The position numbers were made by a program, and so were the translations under genes. Shown piece after piece: positions 20,922 to 30,423 of a DNA stretch of 45,072 nucleotides; the first letter of the stretch is position 1; each line of letters starts with the position of its first letter. The stretch is from Streptococcus parasanguinis. GTDB lineage: Bacteria > Bacillota > Bacilli > Lactobacillales > Streptococcaceae. The stretch spans positions 1-45,072 of the forward strand of contig NZ_JACLQU010000019.1 of NCBI RefSeq assembly GCF_016648855.1, read 5' to 3'. Below the pieces are notes generated by a model that was not told where the DNA came from, searched no databases, and saw only the letters and a list, made by a program, of their open reading frames with translations.

Positions 20922-21137
20922 TTAATTTTCGAATTTTTGATGATTTTTGTCATAAAAATCAATCAATCCGAGTGCAGTTTCAAACGAGATGTTCTTCACT
21001 TTTGCACGTCCTTGAGCCAAGGCAATGATAGACATTTCACGGGCATTTGTTTCTTTACTGATACGATATCCCGTAATTTTCTTATCGCGTACCCATCCAA
21101 CAACTGATTCTACTTTTTCAAAGTTCGATTTAGCCAT
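20922..21137 (-). CDS. Small HTH-like protein of unknown function
   Basis: A 71-residue protein. The middle part (ITGYRISKETNAREMSIIALAQGRAKVKNIS) reads like the helix-turn-helix of a Cro/XRE-type protein, with ISKETNARE as the first helix and turn and then a recognition-like helix; ETALGLIDFYDKN could be the closing helix. There is no room for another domain. AGGAGA precedes the ATG and the gene has its own near-consensus promoter and terminator, so it is a real, probably well-expressed, single-gene unit. DNA binding is inferred from pattern only. I do not recognise a named orthologue. Confidence 0.75.
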   Translation of the reverse strand: MAKSNFEKVESVVGWVRDKKITGYRISKETNAREMSIIALAQGRAKVKNISFETALGLIDFYDKNHQKFEN

Positions 21138-21169
21138 GATCTTTCTCCTATATTATTATTTCCAATACT

Positions 21170-21198
21170 AATATAAATTGTTTTGCACATTTTGTCAA
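21170..21198 (-). promoter_or_regulatory. Promoter of the 71-residue protein gene
   Basis: TTGACA (21193-21198), 17 bp, TATATT (21170-21175). A strong sigma-A promoter for a small gene. Confidence 0.85.
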
Positions 21199-21245
21199 CT
21201 AAAATCGCTGAAAATACGAACCTTTTTTAAAAAATGAGAAATAGT

Positions 21246-22139
21246 TTACTTTGCTTTCAGGGCTGATAATATTTGTGTACGAATGTTTTCGACCCCATCT
21301 GGGTTGGCTGGTAGGAAAATCGTATTATTCCCTTCTTTATCTGCAAAATTATTTAAGGTATCTAAGTACTGATTGGTTAACAGAATAGACATGATTTGCT
21401 CTTCGGTCAAGTCTACATTGGCTCCTTTTAACTCTTTAATAGAGTCTGCCAATCCATCGACAATAGCCTTCCGTTGCTCGGCAATACCGACCCCGTGCAA
21501 GCGGTCTTTTTCCGCCTCAGCTTCGGCAGCAGTAACGATCTTGATCTTGTCTGCTTCTGCCAATTCCTGTGCTGCCACGCGTTTTCTTTGCGCCGCATTA
21601 ATCTCGTTCATGGATTGTTTCACTTCGGCATCTGGCTCAACTTTGGTGATCAAGGTTTTTACAATGATATATCCATAGGTTGACATCTCTTCTGCCACTT
21701 GTTTTTGAACTTCAAGGGCGATTTCATCTTTTTTCTCAAATAATTCATCCAAGGTCAACTTGGGGACAGAAGAACGCAAGGCATCTTCAATGTATGATTT
21801 AATCTGTGATTCTGGACGCATCAACTTGTAGTAGGCATCCTTTACGTTGCTTTCGTTCACTCGGTATTGCGTCGCCACATTCATGGTAACGAATACGTTA
21901 TCCTGAGTTTTTGTTTCAACCACGATCTCACTCTGCAAGACGCGCAATTGAACTCGTGCTGCAATTTTATCGATACCAAAAGGCGCTCGCATATGAATAC
22001 CACTATCGCTAATTTTTTGATATCGTCCGAAGCGCTCGATGATGGCAACGGATTGTTGCTTGACCACATATAGTGAGCTAATCACAATGAATCCTGCAAC
22101 CAGTAGCAAGAATAAAACAAAGATAATAAATCCAGGCAT
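21246..22139 (-). CDS. SPFH/band-7 (stomatin-like) membrane protein
   Basis: A 297-residue protein of the prohibitin/stomatin family. One N-terminal helix (about 4-25) is followed by the SPFH domain (AIIERFGRYQKISDSGIH, the stomatin-typical start) and an Ala/Glu/Lys-rich coiled coil (AAQRKRVAAQELAEADKIK, AAEAEAEKDRLHGVGIAEQ). It should form large membrane-associated oligomers facing the cytoplasm, similar to QmcA or slipins. No NfeD partner gene is next to it. Function is not known from the window. Confidence 0.9.
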   Translation of the reverse strand: MPGFIIFVLFLLLVAGFIVISSLYVVKQQSVAIIERFGRYQKISDSGIHMRAPFGIDKIAARVQLRVLQSEIVVETKTQDNVFVTMNVATQYRVNESNVKDAYYKLMRPESQIKSYIEDALRSSVPKLTLDELFEKKDEIALEVQKQVAEEMSTYGYIIVKTLITKVEPDAEVKQSMNEINAAQRKRVAAQELAEADKIKIVTAAEAEAEKDRLHGVGIAEQRKAIVDGLADSIKELKGANVDLTEEQIMSILLTNQYLDTLNNFADKEGNNTIFLPANPDGVENIRTQILSALKAK

Positions 22140-22167
22140 AAAAAGTTCCTCCTTTTAATTTACGCAT

Positions 22168-22176
22168 ATCATATCA
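22168..22176 (-). promoter_or_regulatory. Promoter of the SPFH gene (extended -10)
   Basis: TGATATGAT extended -10, with TTGCTT 18 bp upstream that is formed by the ilvA terminator tail. AGGAGG precedes the ATG. Confidence 0.65.
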
Positions 22177-22191
22177 CAAGTGTTGATAAAA

Positions 22192-22222
22192 AAGCAATAT
22201 ATTCCTTAAAAATATATTGCTT
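22192..22222 (-). terminator. Terminator of ilvA / ilv operon
   Basis: A 12-bp stem (22192-22203 with 22211-22222) with 7-nt loop, followed on the minus strand by T6, 28 nt after the ilvA stop. Confidence 0.88.
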
Positions 22223-22249
22223 AAATGGTCGATTGTTTCTGTATGATAC

Positions 22250-23500
22250 TCAGACGAGCATATTATAGAGTGTTTCATTGCCGTTCAAGTTAATGAAAGA
22301 CGGATCAAAACGCTCGATACGGTTGACCAAGCCTGCATAGTCATGTTTATTGGCTAAAGTAACCCCAATCAAGACAGGGCCTGTTCCCTTACTAGCGCGC
22401 TTGATGTATTCAAAACGTGTGATATCATCATTTGGCCCTAAGATATCATTTACAAACTCGCGAAGGGCCCCTGGACGTTGTGGGAAGTTTACGATAAAGT
22501 AGTGTTTCACTCCATCGTAGATCAAGGCACGTTCTTCCATTTCAGGCATGCGGTTAATATCATTATTCCCACCTGAGATAATACAACAGATCGTTTTACC
22601 CTTGATGTATTCGCGCAAGATCTCTAGAGATGCCACACTAGCAGCTCCCGCTGGTTCAGCAACAATTCCTTGCTTAGAATAAAGATCAATCAAAGTCTCT
22701 GAAATCAAACCTTCATCGACCCCAACCAGGGTTTCCACATGCTGACGGGTTACTTCATAGGTTAATTGTCCCACTTTTTGCACGGCAATCCCATCTGCAA
22801 ATTTATCAATTTCTGGTAATTTGACTGGGCCCCCTGCTTCAAAAGCAGCCTTCATGGAGCGCGCTCCTTCGGCCTCTACCCCAATGACTTCAATCCGAGG
22901 ATCCGTTTCTTTGATATAGGTAGAAACACCTGAAATGAGGCCTCCTCCACCTACAGGAACAAGGACAGCATCAAAGGAAATCGATTCTTTTCGAGCTTCC
23001 TCAAGAATTTCATAGGCCACTGTTCCTTGGCCAGCCTGTACGTGTGGATCATCAAACGGGTCAATAAAGGTCCGTTTTTCTGCAAGAGTAAATTCTTGAG
23101 CTGCCTTAGCTGACGCGTCAAAGGTATCCCCGACCAACTTAATCGTTACATAGTCCCCACCAAAGAATCGGACTTGGCCGATCTTTTGTTGAGGTGTTGT
23201 AATCGGCATGAAGATGGTTGCTGGAATCTTCATTTCATTACAAGTATAAGCAACTCCTTGCGCATGGTTTCCCGCAGAAGCACACACTACCCCACGCTCA
23301 CGCTCTTCTTTTGAGAGTTGAGAAATTGCAAAATACGCTCCACGAATCTTGAACGAACGAACACGTTGGGCGTTTTCTTTTTTCAAATAAATCTTTGCCC
23401 CATATTTTTCAGATAAATAGTGGTCGTATTCAAGGGGCGTATTGACAACGACTCCACTTAATATTTTATGGGCCTTGGCCACATCTTTTGCTGTTATCAT
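22250..23500 (-). CDS. ilvA: Threonine dehydratase (threonine deaminase)
   Basis: PLP enzyme that makes 2-oxobutanoate from threonine, the first committed step to isoleucine. The 416 residues have the PLP lysine in SFKIRGAY, the phosphate-binding loop SAGNHAQG, the GGGGL motif, and one C-terminal ACT-like regulatory domain (from about 330), as in the shorter Gram-positive IlvA. It is last in ilvBNCA, separated from ilvC by a terminator-like hairpin. Confidence 0.95.
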   Translation of the reverse strand: MITAKDVAKAHKILSGVVVNTPLEYDHYLSEKYGAKIYLKKENAQRVRSFKIRGAYFAISQLSKEERERGVVCASAGNHAQGVAYTCNEMKIPATIFMPITTPQQKIGQVRFFGGDYVTIKLVGDTFDASAKAAQEFTLAEKRTFIDPFDDPHVQAGQGTVAYEILEEARKESISFDAVLVPVGGGGLISGVSTYIKETDPRIEVIGVEAEGARSMKAAFEAGGPVKLPEIDKFADGIAVQKVGQLTYEVTRQHVETLVGVDEGLISETLIDLYSKQGIVAEPAGAASVASLEILREYIKGKTICCIISGGNNDINRMPEMEERALIYDGVKHYFIVNFPQRPGALREFVNDILGPNDDITRFEYIKRASKGTGPVLIGVTLANKHDYAGLVNRIERFDPSFINLNGNETLYNMLV

Positions 23501-23532
23501 TTCTTACCTCTGTTGCTGTGTATTGATCAAAA

Positions 23533-23560
23533 AAGCAAGCTAGGGTGTCCCAACTTGCTT
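23533..23560 (-). terminator. Internal terminator between ilvC and ilvA
   Basis: A 12-pair RNA stem including two G-U pairs (23533-23544 with 23549-23560) has a 4-nt loop and is followed on the minus strand by T6. It begins 16 nt after ilvC. Only about 30 nt remain before ilvA and I see no promoter there, so ilvA probably depends on read-through. Confidence 0.75.
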
Positions 23561-23576
23561 AGTCTTCTACAGACAA

Positions 23577-24623
<1,047 letters not shown>

Positions 24624-24667
24624 TTATTTGCCTTTTTAAGGCGGGGTTAACAATGTTAAGGTGAGAA

Positions 24668-25144
24668 TTAATCTCGAGTAAATCCGGTTGCACCGGTGCG
24701 GGCGATGTTTTTAATCCCATAAGGTCGAATAACACGAATGAGGGCTTCGCTCTTTTCTGCATTTCCCGTCATTTGAACGGTGATAGAGCTTGGGGCTACA
24801 TCGACCACGGTCGCACGGAAAGGTTGAATAATGGCCAAGATTTCTGCTCGCTTCTCAGCAGGTGCAGAAACTTTCACCAGGATCACTTCGCGCTCCAAGT
24901 GTGGTTTATCAGTGATATCCCGGACACGGATCACATCCACTTGGCGGTTGAGCTGTTTGATGATTTGCTCTACTTCATCATGCGAAGCAACATCAATGAT
25001 AATGGTAATCCGCGATACATTAGGGTTTTCTGTTGCGCCAACAGAGATGCTTTCGATATTGACTTGACGTCTCGACAAGACTCCAGTAAAGCGGTTCAGA
25101 ACACCTGAGCGGTTTTGAAGTTTGGCTGTTAACATTCTACGCAT
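24668..25144 (-). CDS. ilvN: Acetolactate synthase regulatory subunit
   Basis: Small subunit that stabilises IlvB and gives valine feedback inhibition. The 158 residues have an N-terminal ACT domain (LTAKLQNRSGVLNRFTGVLS, with RRQVNIESISVG) and a second ACT-like half. It overlaps ilvB by 8 nt, which fits equal synthesis of the two subunits. Confidence 0.96.
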   Translation of the reverse strand: MRRMLTAKLQNRSGVLNRFTGVLSRRQVNIESISVGATENPNVSRITIIIDVASHDEVEQIIKQLNRQVDVIRVRDITDKPHLEREVILVKVSAPAEKRAEILAIIQPFRATVVDVAPSSITVQMTGNAEKSEALIRVIRPYGIKNIARTGATGFTRD

Positions 25145-26837
25145 TAAACTTCACCCCCAACATCTCATGATTACTCTTACCAGCTGGTACCATCGGCAAG
25201 ACATGCTCTTTCCGAGAAATGTCTACTTCGATGAACATTGGTACATCTTCTGTGATGACTTCCAAATCCTTCTCAAGAGTTTCAGGATTATCAAATTTAT
25301 AATTCTTGATCCCGTAAGCTTGCGCCATCAATTGGAAATCTGGAAGGCTATCAAAGACTGACTCTGACGTCCGACCATCATAGAAGGCTTCTTGCCATTG
25401 ACGGACCATTCCAAGCGAGTGGTTGTTGAGCATAACGACCTTGATCGGAACCTTATAAATATTTAAGATTGCCAATTCTTGATTGGTCATTTGGAAACCA
25501 CCATCTCCGACAAAGAGAACAACTTCTTTATCTGGATTGGCAATTTTCGCTCCGATAGCTGCAGGAACACCGAATCCCATCGTTCCTAGACCACCAGATG
25601 TTACCAATTGGCGCTCATTTTGGTAAGGATAGTATTGAGCTGCCCACATTTGGTGTTGTCCAACGTCTGTGACGACAATAGCGTCTCCCTTGGTCAACTC
25701 TCCAATGCGTTCAATCACAGCTTGTGGTTGCACAACCCGTTCCTTCTTATCGTAAGAACGAACCCGGTTCTTATCTTGGGTCACCTTTTCGATCCACTTT
25801 TCAGTGTTATTATGAACCGTTGGCTCTGCTAGCAACTGTTGCAAGGCTTTCTTTGCATCGCCAACCACAGGAATGTCGACAGCAATGATCTTACCAATCT
25901 CTGCAGGATCAATGTCGATATGGGCAACCTTAGCATTTTTAGCGAAAGTCTTTGGATTCCCTGTCAAACGGTCGTCAAATCGACAACCAACACTGATCAT
26001 GAAATCCGTCTCTGTCATAGCGATATTGGCCGCGAAGGATCCATGCATGCCTCCCATCCCTAGGAAAAGAGGATGACTGGTTGCAATCGTTCCTTGGCCT
26101 AACAGACTGGTCACTACCGGAATTTGATAGCGCTCTGCTAGAGCAATCAACTCTTTTGCAGCTCCAGCGTAACTCACCCCACCACCAGCAAGAAGAACTG
26201 GTTTTTTAGCCTTACTCAATTGCTTCAAAATCTTTTTGATCTGCAATTCATTGGGTTCAATGGTAGGCTGGTAGCTTGGAAGCTTCACACTTGGTTCATA
26301 GATAAAATCTGTCTCTAAAGCAGACACATCCTTTGGAAGGTCAATTACCACAGGGCCAGGACGGCCGGTCGTCGCAATATGGACAGCTTCTGTGATAATT
26401 CGTGGAATATCTGCCGTCTCACGTACTTGATAGTTGTACTTGGTGATGGGCATGGTAATTCCCACGATATCCGCTTCTTGAAAGGCGTCTTTCCCGATCC
26501 CAGCACGATTGACTTGACCAGTGAAGACTAATAGGGGAACGCTATCGCTCATGGCATCTGCAATCCCTGTAATGGCATTTGTAGCCCCCGGTCCACTAGT
26601 GACGACTGCGACACCCAGCTTTCCAGTTGATTTGGCGTAGCCTTCAGCCTCATGCAAGCATCCTTGTTCATGACGACCCAAGATATGCTGGATACCCTCA
26701 AAGCTATAGATGGCATCGTATAAAGGCAAAACCGCTCCACCAGGATAACCAAAAATCGTGTCAATGCCCAAATCACGCAGGGTTTCAAGAACGAGCTCTG
26801 AACCGGTTTTTGCAGTTTCTAAGGTAATTTTCTCCAT
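25137..26837 (-). CDS. ilvB: Acetolactate synthase catalytic subunit
   Basis: Thiamine-diphosphate enzyme that condenses pyruvate with pyruvate or 2-oxobutanoate. The 566 residues have the three domains of the family: the N-terminal pyrimidine-binding domain with the catalytic Glu in GRHEQGCLHEAEGYA, the central domain, and the ThDP motif GDGGFQMTNQELAIL (GDG...N). I chose the ATG at 26835-26837 (MEKITLE), preceded by AGGAGA; the frame to 26867 lacks a site. It leads ilvBNCA behind a promoter overlapped by a CodY-like box. Confidence 0.96.
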   Translation of the reverse strand: MEKITLETAKTGSELVLETLRDLGIDTIFGYPGGAVLPLYDAIYSFEGIQHILGRHEQGCLHEAEGYAKSTGKLGVAVVTSGPGATNAITGIADAMSDSVPLLVFTGQVNRAGIGKDAFQEADIVGITMPITKYNYQVRETADIPRIITEAVHIATTGRPGPVVIDLPKDVSALETDFIYEPSVKLPSYQPTIEPNELQIKKILKQLSKAKKPVLLAGGGVSYAGAAKELIALAERYQIPVVTSLLGQGTIATSHPLFLGMGGMHGSFAANIAMTETDFMISVGCRFDDRLTGNPKTFAKNAKVAHIDIDPAEIGKIIAVDIPVVGDAKKALQQLLAEPTVHNNTEKWIEKVTQDKNRVRSYDKKERVVQPQAVIERIGELTKGDAIVVTDVGQHQMWAAQYYPYQNERQLVTSGGLGTMGFGVPAAIGAKIANPDKEVVLFVGDGGFQMTNQELAILNIYKVPIKVVMLNNHSLGMVRQWQEAFYDGRTSESVFDSLPDFQLMAQAYGIKNYKFDNPETLEKDLEVITEDVPMFIEVDISRKEHVLPMVPAGKSNHEMLGVKFNA

Positions 26838-26881
26838 GTCTCTCCTTTCCAGTACTTTGTATATCAAATTAGCATGCTACT

Positions 26882-26909
26882 ATCATACCATTTTTAGAAA
26901 ATATTTCAA
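26882..26909 (-). promoter_or_regulatory. ilvBNCA promoter
   Basis: TTGAAA (26904-26909), 16 bp, TATGAT (26882-26887). The spacer is almost entirely a CodY-like box. The leader is about 40 nt and has no leader peptide and no T-box, so control is likely by repression at the promoter. Confidence 0.75.
26889..26903. promoter_or_regulatory. CodY-like box in the ilvB promoter spacer
   Basis: CATTTTTAGAAAATA matches AATTTTCWGAAAATT at 12 of 15 positions and lies exactly between the -35 and -10 hexamers. Bound protein would block polymerase. Confidence 0.55.
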
Positions 26910-26921
26910 GGAAAAATAGTA

Positions 26922-26936
26922 AATTTTCTGAATTTT
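26922..26936. promoter_or_regulatory. CodY box upstream of the ilvB promoter
   Basis: AATTTTCTGAATTTT matches the CodY consensus at 13 of 15 positions, 12 bp upstream of the -35. Together with the spacer box it suggests cooperative repression when branched-chain amino acids and GTP are plentiful, as established for CodY. Confidence 0.7.
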
Positions 26937-26992
26937 CTATCCAAATCCGAAGAATGAGAGTTTTTCTAAAAATGCTAGGTCTATCAGAAAAA

Positions 26993-27018
26993 AAGTCTCT
27001 AGGAAATCCTAGAAACTT
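26993..27018 (-). terminator. Terminator after the response regulator gene
   Basis: An 11-pair stem (26993-27003 with 27008-27018, one G-U pair) with 4-nt loop is followed by T7 on the minus strand, 7 nt after the stop codon. Confidence 0.88.
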
Positions 27019-27025
27019 TTCTTCC

Positions 27026-27625
27026 TTATAACCAACCCTTTTCTTGTGCGATCTTTGCCGCCTCGGTCCGGTTTTCCGCATCCAACTTGGTCAAAATAGC
27101 TGACATATAATTGCGGATGGTTCCGTTTGAGAGAAATAAGCGATCAGCAATTTCTTGGTTAGAAGCCCCTTTTGCGACTTCTTTTAAAACTGCCTTTTCT
27201 TGAGGGCTTAGAGGATTGGGATGGGTCAAGATCCCTTCCATTAATTCAGGCGAATATTCTTTTTGCCCTGCTAATACTGTATGAAGAGTCGCCATCAAAT
27301 CCGTGATGCGGCGTTCTTTTAAGACATAGGCATCGACTCCAGCCTTGAGGGCCCGCTCGAAATAGCCCGGCCGCTTAAAGGTGGTAACGATGACGACCTT
27401 GATCTGGGGTTGTTGACTTTTAGCCCATTCCAACACTTCTAACCCTGTTTTGATGGGCATTTCGATATCTAAAATCGCAATATCGACTGGATGTGTTTCG
27501 AGTAAACGAATGGCCTCTTGTCCATCGCCAGCCTGCAAGACATCTTCCACATCCTCTTGCAGGAGCAAGAGCTGGCAGAGCGCATCGCGCAACATACTTT
27601 GGTCTTCAGCAACTAATAAGCGCAT
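27026..27625 (-). CDS. NarL/FixJ-family response regulator
   Basis: A 199-residue two-component regulator. The receiver domain has acidic residues near the N-terminus (AEDQ), phospho-acceptor Asp53 (ILDIEMP), Thr in VIVTTFK and Lys in YVLKERR. The C-terminal LuxR-type HTH reads [20 protein letters not shown] then [20 protein letters not shown]. It follows the sensor kinase with a 1-nt gap, at the end of a unit that also encodes an ABC exporter. Size and partners resemble pneumococcal TCS11 (199 and 365 residues, from memory). A dyad at 30674-30699, upstream of the operon, is a candidate target. Confidence 0.93.
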   Translation of the reverse strand: MRLLVAEDQSMLRDALCQLLLLQEDVEDVLQAGDGQEAIRLLETHPVDIAILDIEMPIKTGLEVLEWAKSQQPQIKVVIVTTFKRPGYFERALKAGVDAYVLKERRITDLMATLHTVLAGQKEYSPELMEGILTHPNPLSPQEKAVLKEVAKGASNQEIADRLFLSNGTIRNYMSAILTKLDAENRTEAAKIAQEKGWL

Positions 27626-27626
27626 C

Positions 27627-28724
27627 TTATTTCCTTTCTTGATAGGGGATCCGTATTTCTATCCGGGTCGGCTTGTGTTGATGACTGATCTCCAGCTCTC
27701 CTCCCAACAAGGCAATCCGTTCGCGAATCGAGTGCAGGTCTTCGTCAGAGACTTTGTCAAAGCCGATGCCATTATCTTCTGCGACCATTTCCACACCTGT
27801 CTCGGTGGAGCGATAAGAGAGAAGGGCCTGCGTCGCTTTGGCGTGTTTGATCATATTGGTGGCTAATTCCAGAGATACCATGGCCAGAGCAGATTCCAGG
27901 ATTGGCGAGATGCTAGCAGTATCGAGCTCGTTTTGAATCTCCACTTTGATTTGCGCTACTTCCAGCATCTGCTTGACGGTTTCTAGCTCTCTTGCCAGGG
28001 TTCGCTGCTTCAAGTTCTCGACAATCTCTCGGACTTGGTGCATGGACTCTTGACTGATGGCTTGAATCTCTTGCACCTGCTCCTGCGCCTTCTCAACCTG
28101 ACCCAATGCTAAGAATTGATCAGCTAGGTCCGCCTTGACACTGAGCATGGCAAAGGTGTGTCCTAGACTGTCATGCAGATCACGGCCAATCCGATGGCGC
28201 TCGTTTTCTGCCAGCAAAAGATTGATCTGGGCATTTTGCTTGGCATGGTCAGCTTTCAACTCTTCCATCATCTCAGCCCGGGCCATACTATAGGTCATAA
28301 TCGCGATGAACAAGCAGATGATCAGTACAAAAAGCCAATCATTTTCTCTCATCTCCCTATTAAATAACAGGGCTCCAAAAAGGATCAGTAGTGATCCAAC
28401 AGCCGTCCAAAGAAAGGGCGAGCGAAAATCGCGAATCCCTAAACGATAGAGCAAAATATTGCTCAGATAATAGTAAAACCAACAAAAGCTAGTTCCAACA
28501 AAAAAGGTATTTCCTGCAATATAAAGTAGAAGATAAATCCAAAAAAGCCAGGTCAGTTTCTTATTTTCAGTAATGAGGATTCCTAGATAGCTTATCATAA
28601 AGAAGATGGCTAAAAAGAAATGCCACCAGGGAATCTGCCCTAAGAAAATAGAAGCAAAGGGAAAGGCCATAAAGATTAAGCCTACGTAAAACATATGGTG
28701 AATATGTTTGAGTTTTTCAATCAT
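27627..28724 (-). CDS. Sensor histidine kinase, DesK/NarX type
   Basis: A 365-residue membrane kinase with about four to six N-terminal helices (residues 10-145) and almost no extracellular domain, so it probably senses the membrane or the neighbouring transporter. The HisKA_3 dimerisation region carries phospho-acceptor His184 in [11 protein letters not shown]. The ATPase domain has the N-box [12 protein letters not shown] and G-box DNGIGF. It overlaps the permease gene by 4 nt and precedes the response regulator. Resembles pneumococcal HK11. Confidence 0.92.
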   Translation of the reverse strand: MIEKLKHIHHMFYVGLIFMAFPFASIFLGQIPWWHFFLAIFFMISYLGILITENKKLTWLFWIYLLLYIAGNTFFVGTSFCWFYYYLSNILLYRLGIRDFRSPFLWTAVGSLLILFGALLFNREMRENDWLFVLIICLFIAIMTYSMARAEMMEELKADHAKQNAQINLLLAENERHRIGRDLHDSLGHTFAMLSVKADLADQFLALGQVEKAQEQVQEIQAISQESMHQVREIVENLKQRTLARELETVKQMLEVAQIKVEIQNELDTASISPILESALAMVSLELATNMIKHAKATQALLSYRSTETGVEMVAEDNGIGFDKVSDEDLHSIRERIALLGGELEISHQHKPTRIEIRIPYQERK

Positions 28725-29461
28725 GAACGAACCTCAGAATGACGACGATAGATGATAACAAGGGCAAACAAGACCAGGGTAAACAAGGTTAAATAGACAC
28801 TAGCGAGAACATTGACCTGCCCCTTGTTTAAAAAGATCTTGATCAGTTCCATCAATTGATAGGTTGGTAAGCATTTGCCAATGGCTTGCATCCATTCTGG
28901 AAATAGGCTAATGGGCATCCATAGTCCACCCATGACAGCGAGCCCCATGTAAAGGAGATTCCCCACAACAGACATCAATTGACTAGAAGGAAGCAAGGTC
29001 AAGACCAGACCGATCGCTACAAAAGCTAGGCTTCCTAGGATGAGAATAAAGGCCGACAAGACCCAATCCTGTAGGGACATATTCACATGCCGCACCACAT
29101 GGCCCACGGTAAAGACAACTCCAATCGATAGGAGAAAATCGACAAAGAGACCCGCAACCTTTATTAGATAATATTCTACCATAGATACGGGGGTATGGCG
29201 CAAGACTTTTTGCCAATTATTGAGTCGATCGGTTTCAAGAACGGTTGGAAAAGAAAAGATAGCCGTAGACATCATGGAAAAAGCCGTCATGGAGAGGAGA
29301 TAATCCCTCATAAAGTGAGCGGGGGCCCCTGGCGTGTCCTGGTACATCCCTGAAAAGAAGAGATAAAAGGCCGTAGGCATCCCAATTGATAACAAGTAAT
29401 AAATGGCTTGGCGACTGGTCAAATGCCACTCAACCACGCCGAGAGCTTTCATGCGTTTCAT
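28721..29461 (-). CDS. ABC-2 type transporter permease
   Basis: Membrane subunit of an exporter, 246 residues with about six hydrophobic segments (for example AIYYLLSIGMPTAFYLFFSG, VVGNLLYMGLAVMGGLWMPISLFP). The gene overlaps the ATPase gene by 32 nt as drawn; the in-frame ATG three codons later would shorten this. It overlaps the kinase gene by 4 nt. Such permeases next to DesK-type kinases often export peptides, lipids or antibiotics, or act as sensors for the kinase. The substrate here is unknown. Confidence 0.88.
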   Translation of the reverse strand: MKRMKALGVVEWHLTSRQAIYYLLSIGMPTAFYLFFSGMYQDTPGAPAHFMRDYLLSMTAFSMMSTAIFSFPTVLETDRLNNWQKVLRHTPVSMVEYYLIKVAGLFVDFLLSIGVVFTVGHVVRHVNMSLQDWVLSAFILILGSLAFVAIGLVLTLLPSSQLMSVVGNLLYMGLAVMGGLWMPISLFPEWMQAIGKCLPTYQLMELIKIFLNKGQVNVLASVYLTLFTLVLFALVIIYRRHSEVRS

Positions 29462-30347
29462 CTTCTCTACCTACTTCCTTTGTATTTTCAAAAATAGAAT
29501 CCAATAAACTTCGATTGGTTACTTCGATTTCTTGGATCGAACATCCTTCTTCTTGCAATCGAATCCACAAACGATTGGCGTCCCGTGTCACAACCTGAAG
29601 AGCATCGGGTTTAATGACCACTTCACCAACGCCTTCCATCTCTGCCACTAGAGCTTGGTAGCGCAAAGGCAGGGTAAAATGTTTTTCTACCTCTTCGCTT
29701 CTCATAGCGAGAGGTGTCGTATCCCGAAGCAAATGGCCCTGGTGCAAGACCAAAATTCGATCAGCCGTGTGCTCTACTTCCTCGATGTAATGCGAAGAAT
29801 AGACAATGGTCACACCCTCTTCCTTTAAATGCCCGACGATCTCCCAAAAGCGTTGGCGAGTGGACGTATCCATGGCAGACGTTGGCTCATCCAGAAACAG
29901 AAGACTGGGACGACCAATCAAGGTCAACACAAAGGATAAAAGACGCTTTTGCCCACCAGACAGCTTACTGGCTAATTGCTTCTTTTGTTCTGGAGTAAAA
30001 CGCAATAAATCATCGATGTCATTGACCGTTAAAGGGTTGGGATAAATGGAGCGAAAGAAACTGATCAGTTCCTGCACGGTTAGCTTTTGCACGATGGCAT
30101 TCTCTTGAGGGAGATAAGAGACACTAGCCTTTAACTGAGGATGACCAGGAGCTTTTCCCTCTACTTCAATAGTTCCAGAAGTCGCCTTCATATCTCCCAG
30201 CAGACAGTTCATCAAGGTTGTTTTCCCAGCTCCGTTTGGTCCAATCAAGGCCAGACAATCCCCTCTCTCCACTGTGAAAGAAAGATCTTCTAGGATCACC
30301 TTTCCTTTGATACTTTTGTTCAAGTTCTCTACTCTAATGACGCTCAT
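29430..30347 (-). CDS. ABC transporter ATPase (ABC-2 exporter)
   Basis: A 305-residue ATPase. Walker A GPNGAGKTT, Q-loop YLPQENA, signature LSGGQKRLLSF, Walker B LLFLDEPTSAMD, H-loop SSHYIEE. The C-terminal 80 residues are the usual extension of drug/lipid exporter ATPases. The start (MSVIRVENL) is preceded by AAAGGAGAG that lies within the end of a 29-codon reading frame. It is the first large gene of the exporter/two-component unit. Confidence 0.93.
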   Translation of the reverse strand: MSVIRVENLNKSIKGKVILEDLSFTVERGDCLALIGPNGAGKTTLMNCLLGDMKATSGTIEVEGKAPGHPQLKASVSYLPQENAIVQKLTVQELISFFRSIYPNPLTVNDIDDLLRFTPEQKKQLASKLSGGQKRLLSFVLTLIGRPSLLFLDEPTSAMDTSTRQRFWEIVGHLKEEGVTIVYSSHYIEEVEHTADRILVLHQGHLLRDTTPLAMRSEEVEKHFTLPLRYQALVAEMEGVGEVVIKPDALQVVTRDANRLWIRLQEEGCSIQEIEVTNRSLLDSIFENTKEVGREDETHESSRRG

Positions 30348-30423
30348 GATACTCTCCTTTCAAGCATGCTTGGCTAGCTGGAATGATGACAAAAACGACT
30401 AAGATCACTCCCGTTTTTTTCAT
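30334..30423 (-). CDS. Putative 29-residue hydrophobic peptide
   Basis: A short frame starting MKKTGVILVVFVIIPASQAC and ending in GEYHERH. Its ATG overlaps the stop of the 63-residue membrane protein in ATGA (30420-30423), and AGGAG lies 8 nt upstream inside that gene. Its 3' end overlaps the ATPase start by 14 nt. The form is a short basic N-terminus, a hydrophobic core and a Cys, like a mini signal peptide or single-pass membrane peptide. Translational coupling and a good ribosome site argue that it is translated; a function as a regulator or a secreted peptide is speculation. The alternative is that it merely couples translation into the ATPase gene. Confidence 0.5.
   Translation of the reverse strand: MKKTGVILVVFVIIPASQACLKGEYHERH

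Noticed and set aside
20911..20930. AATTTTCGAATTTTT, CodY-like
   Set aside because: It lacks the central base of the consensus and lies at the 3' end of the 71-residue gene, where control is unlikely.
26838..26992. T-box or leader-peptide attenuator before ilvB
   Set aside because: No specifier stem, no T-box sequence, no short frame rich in Ile/Leu/Val and no terminator between promoter and gene. The only hairpin there belongs to the response regulator gene.
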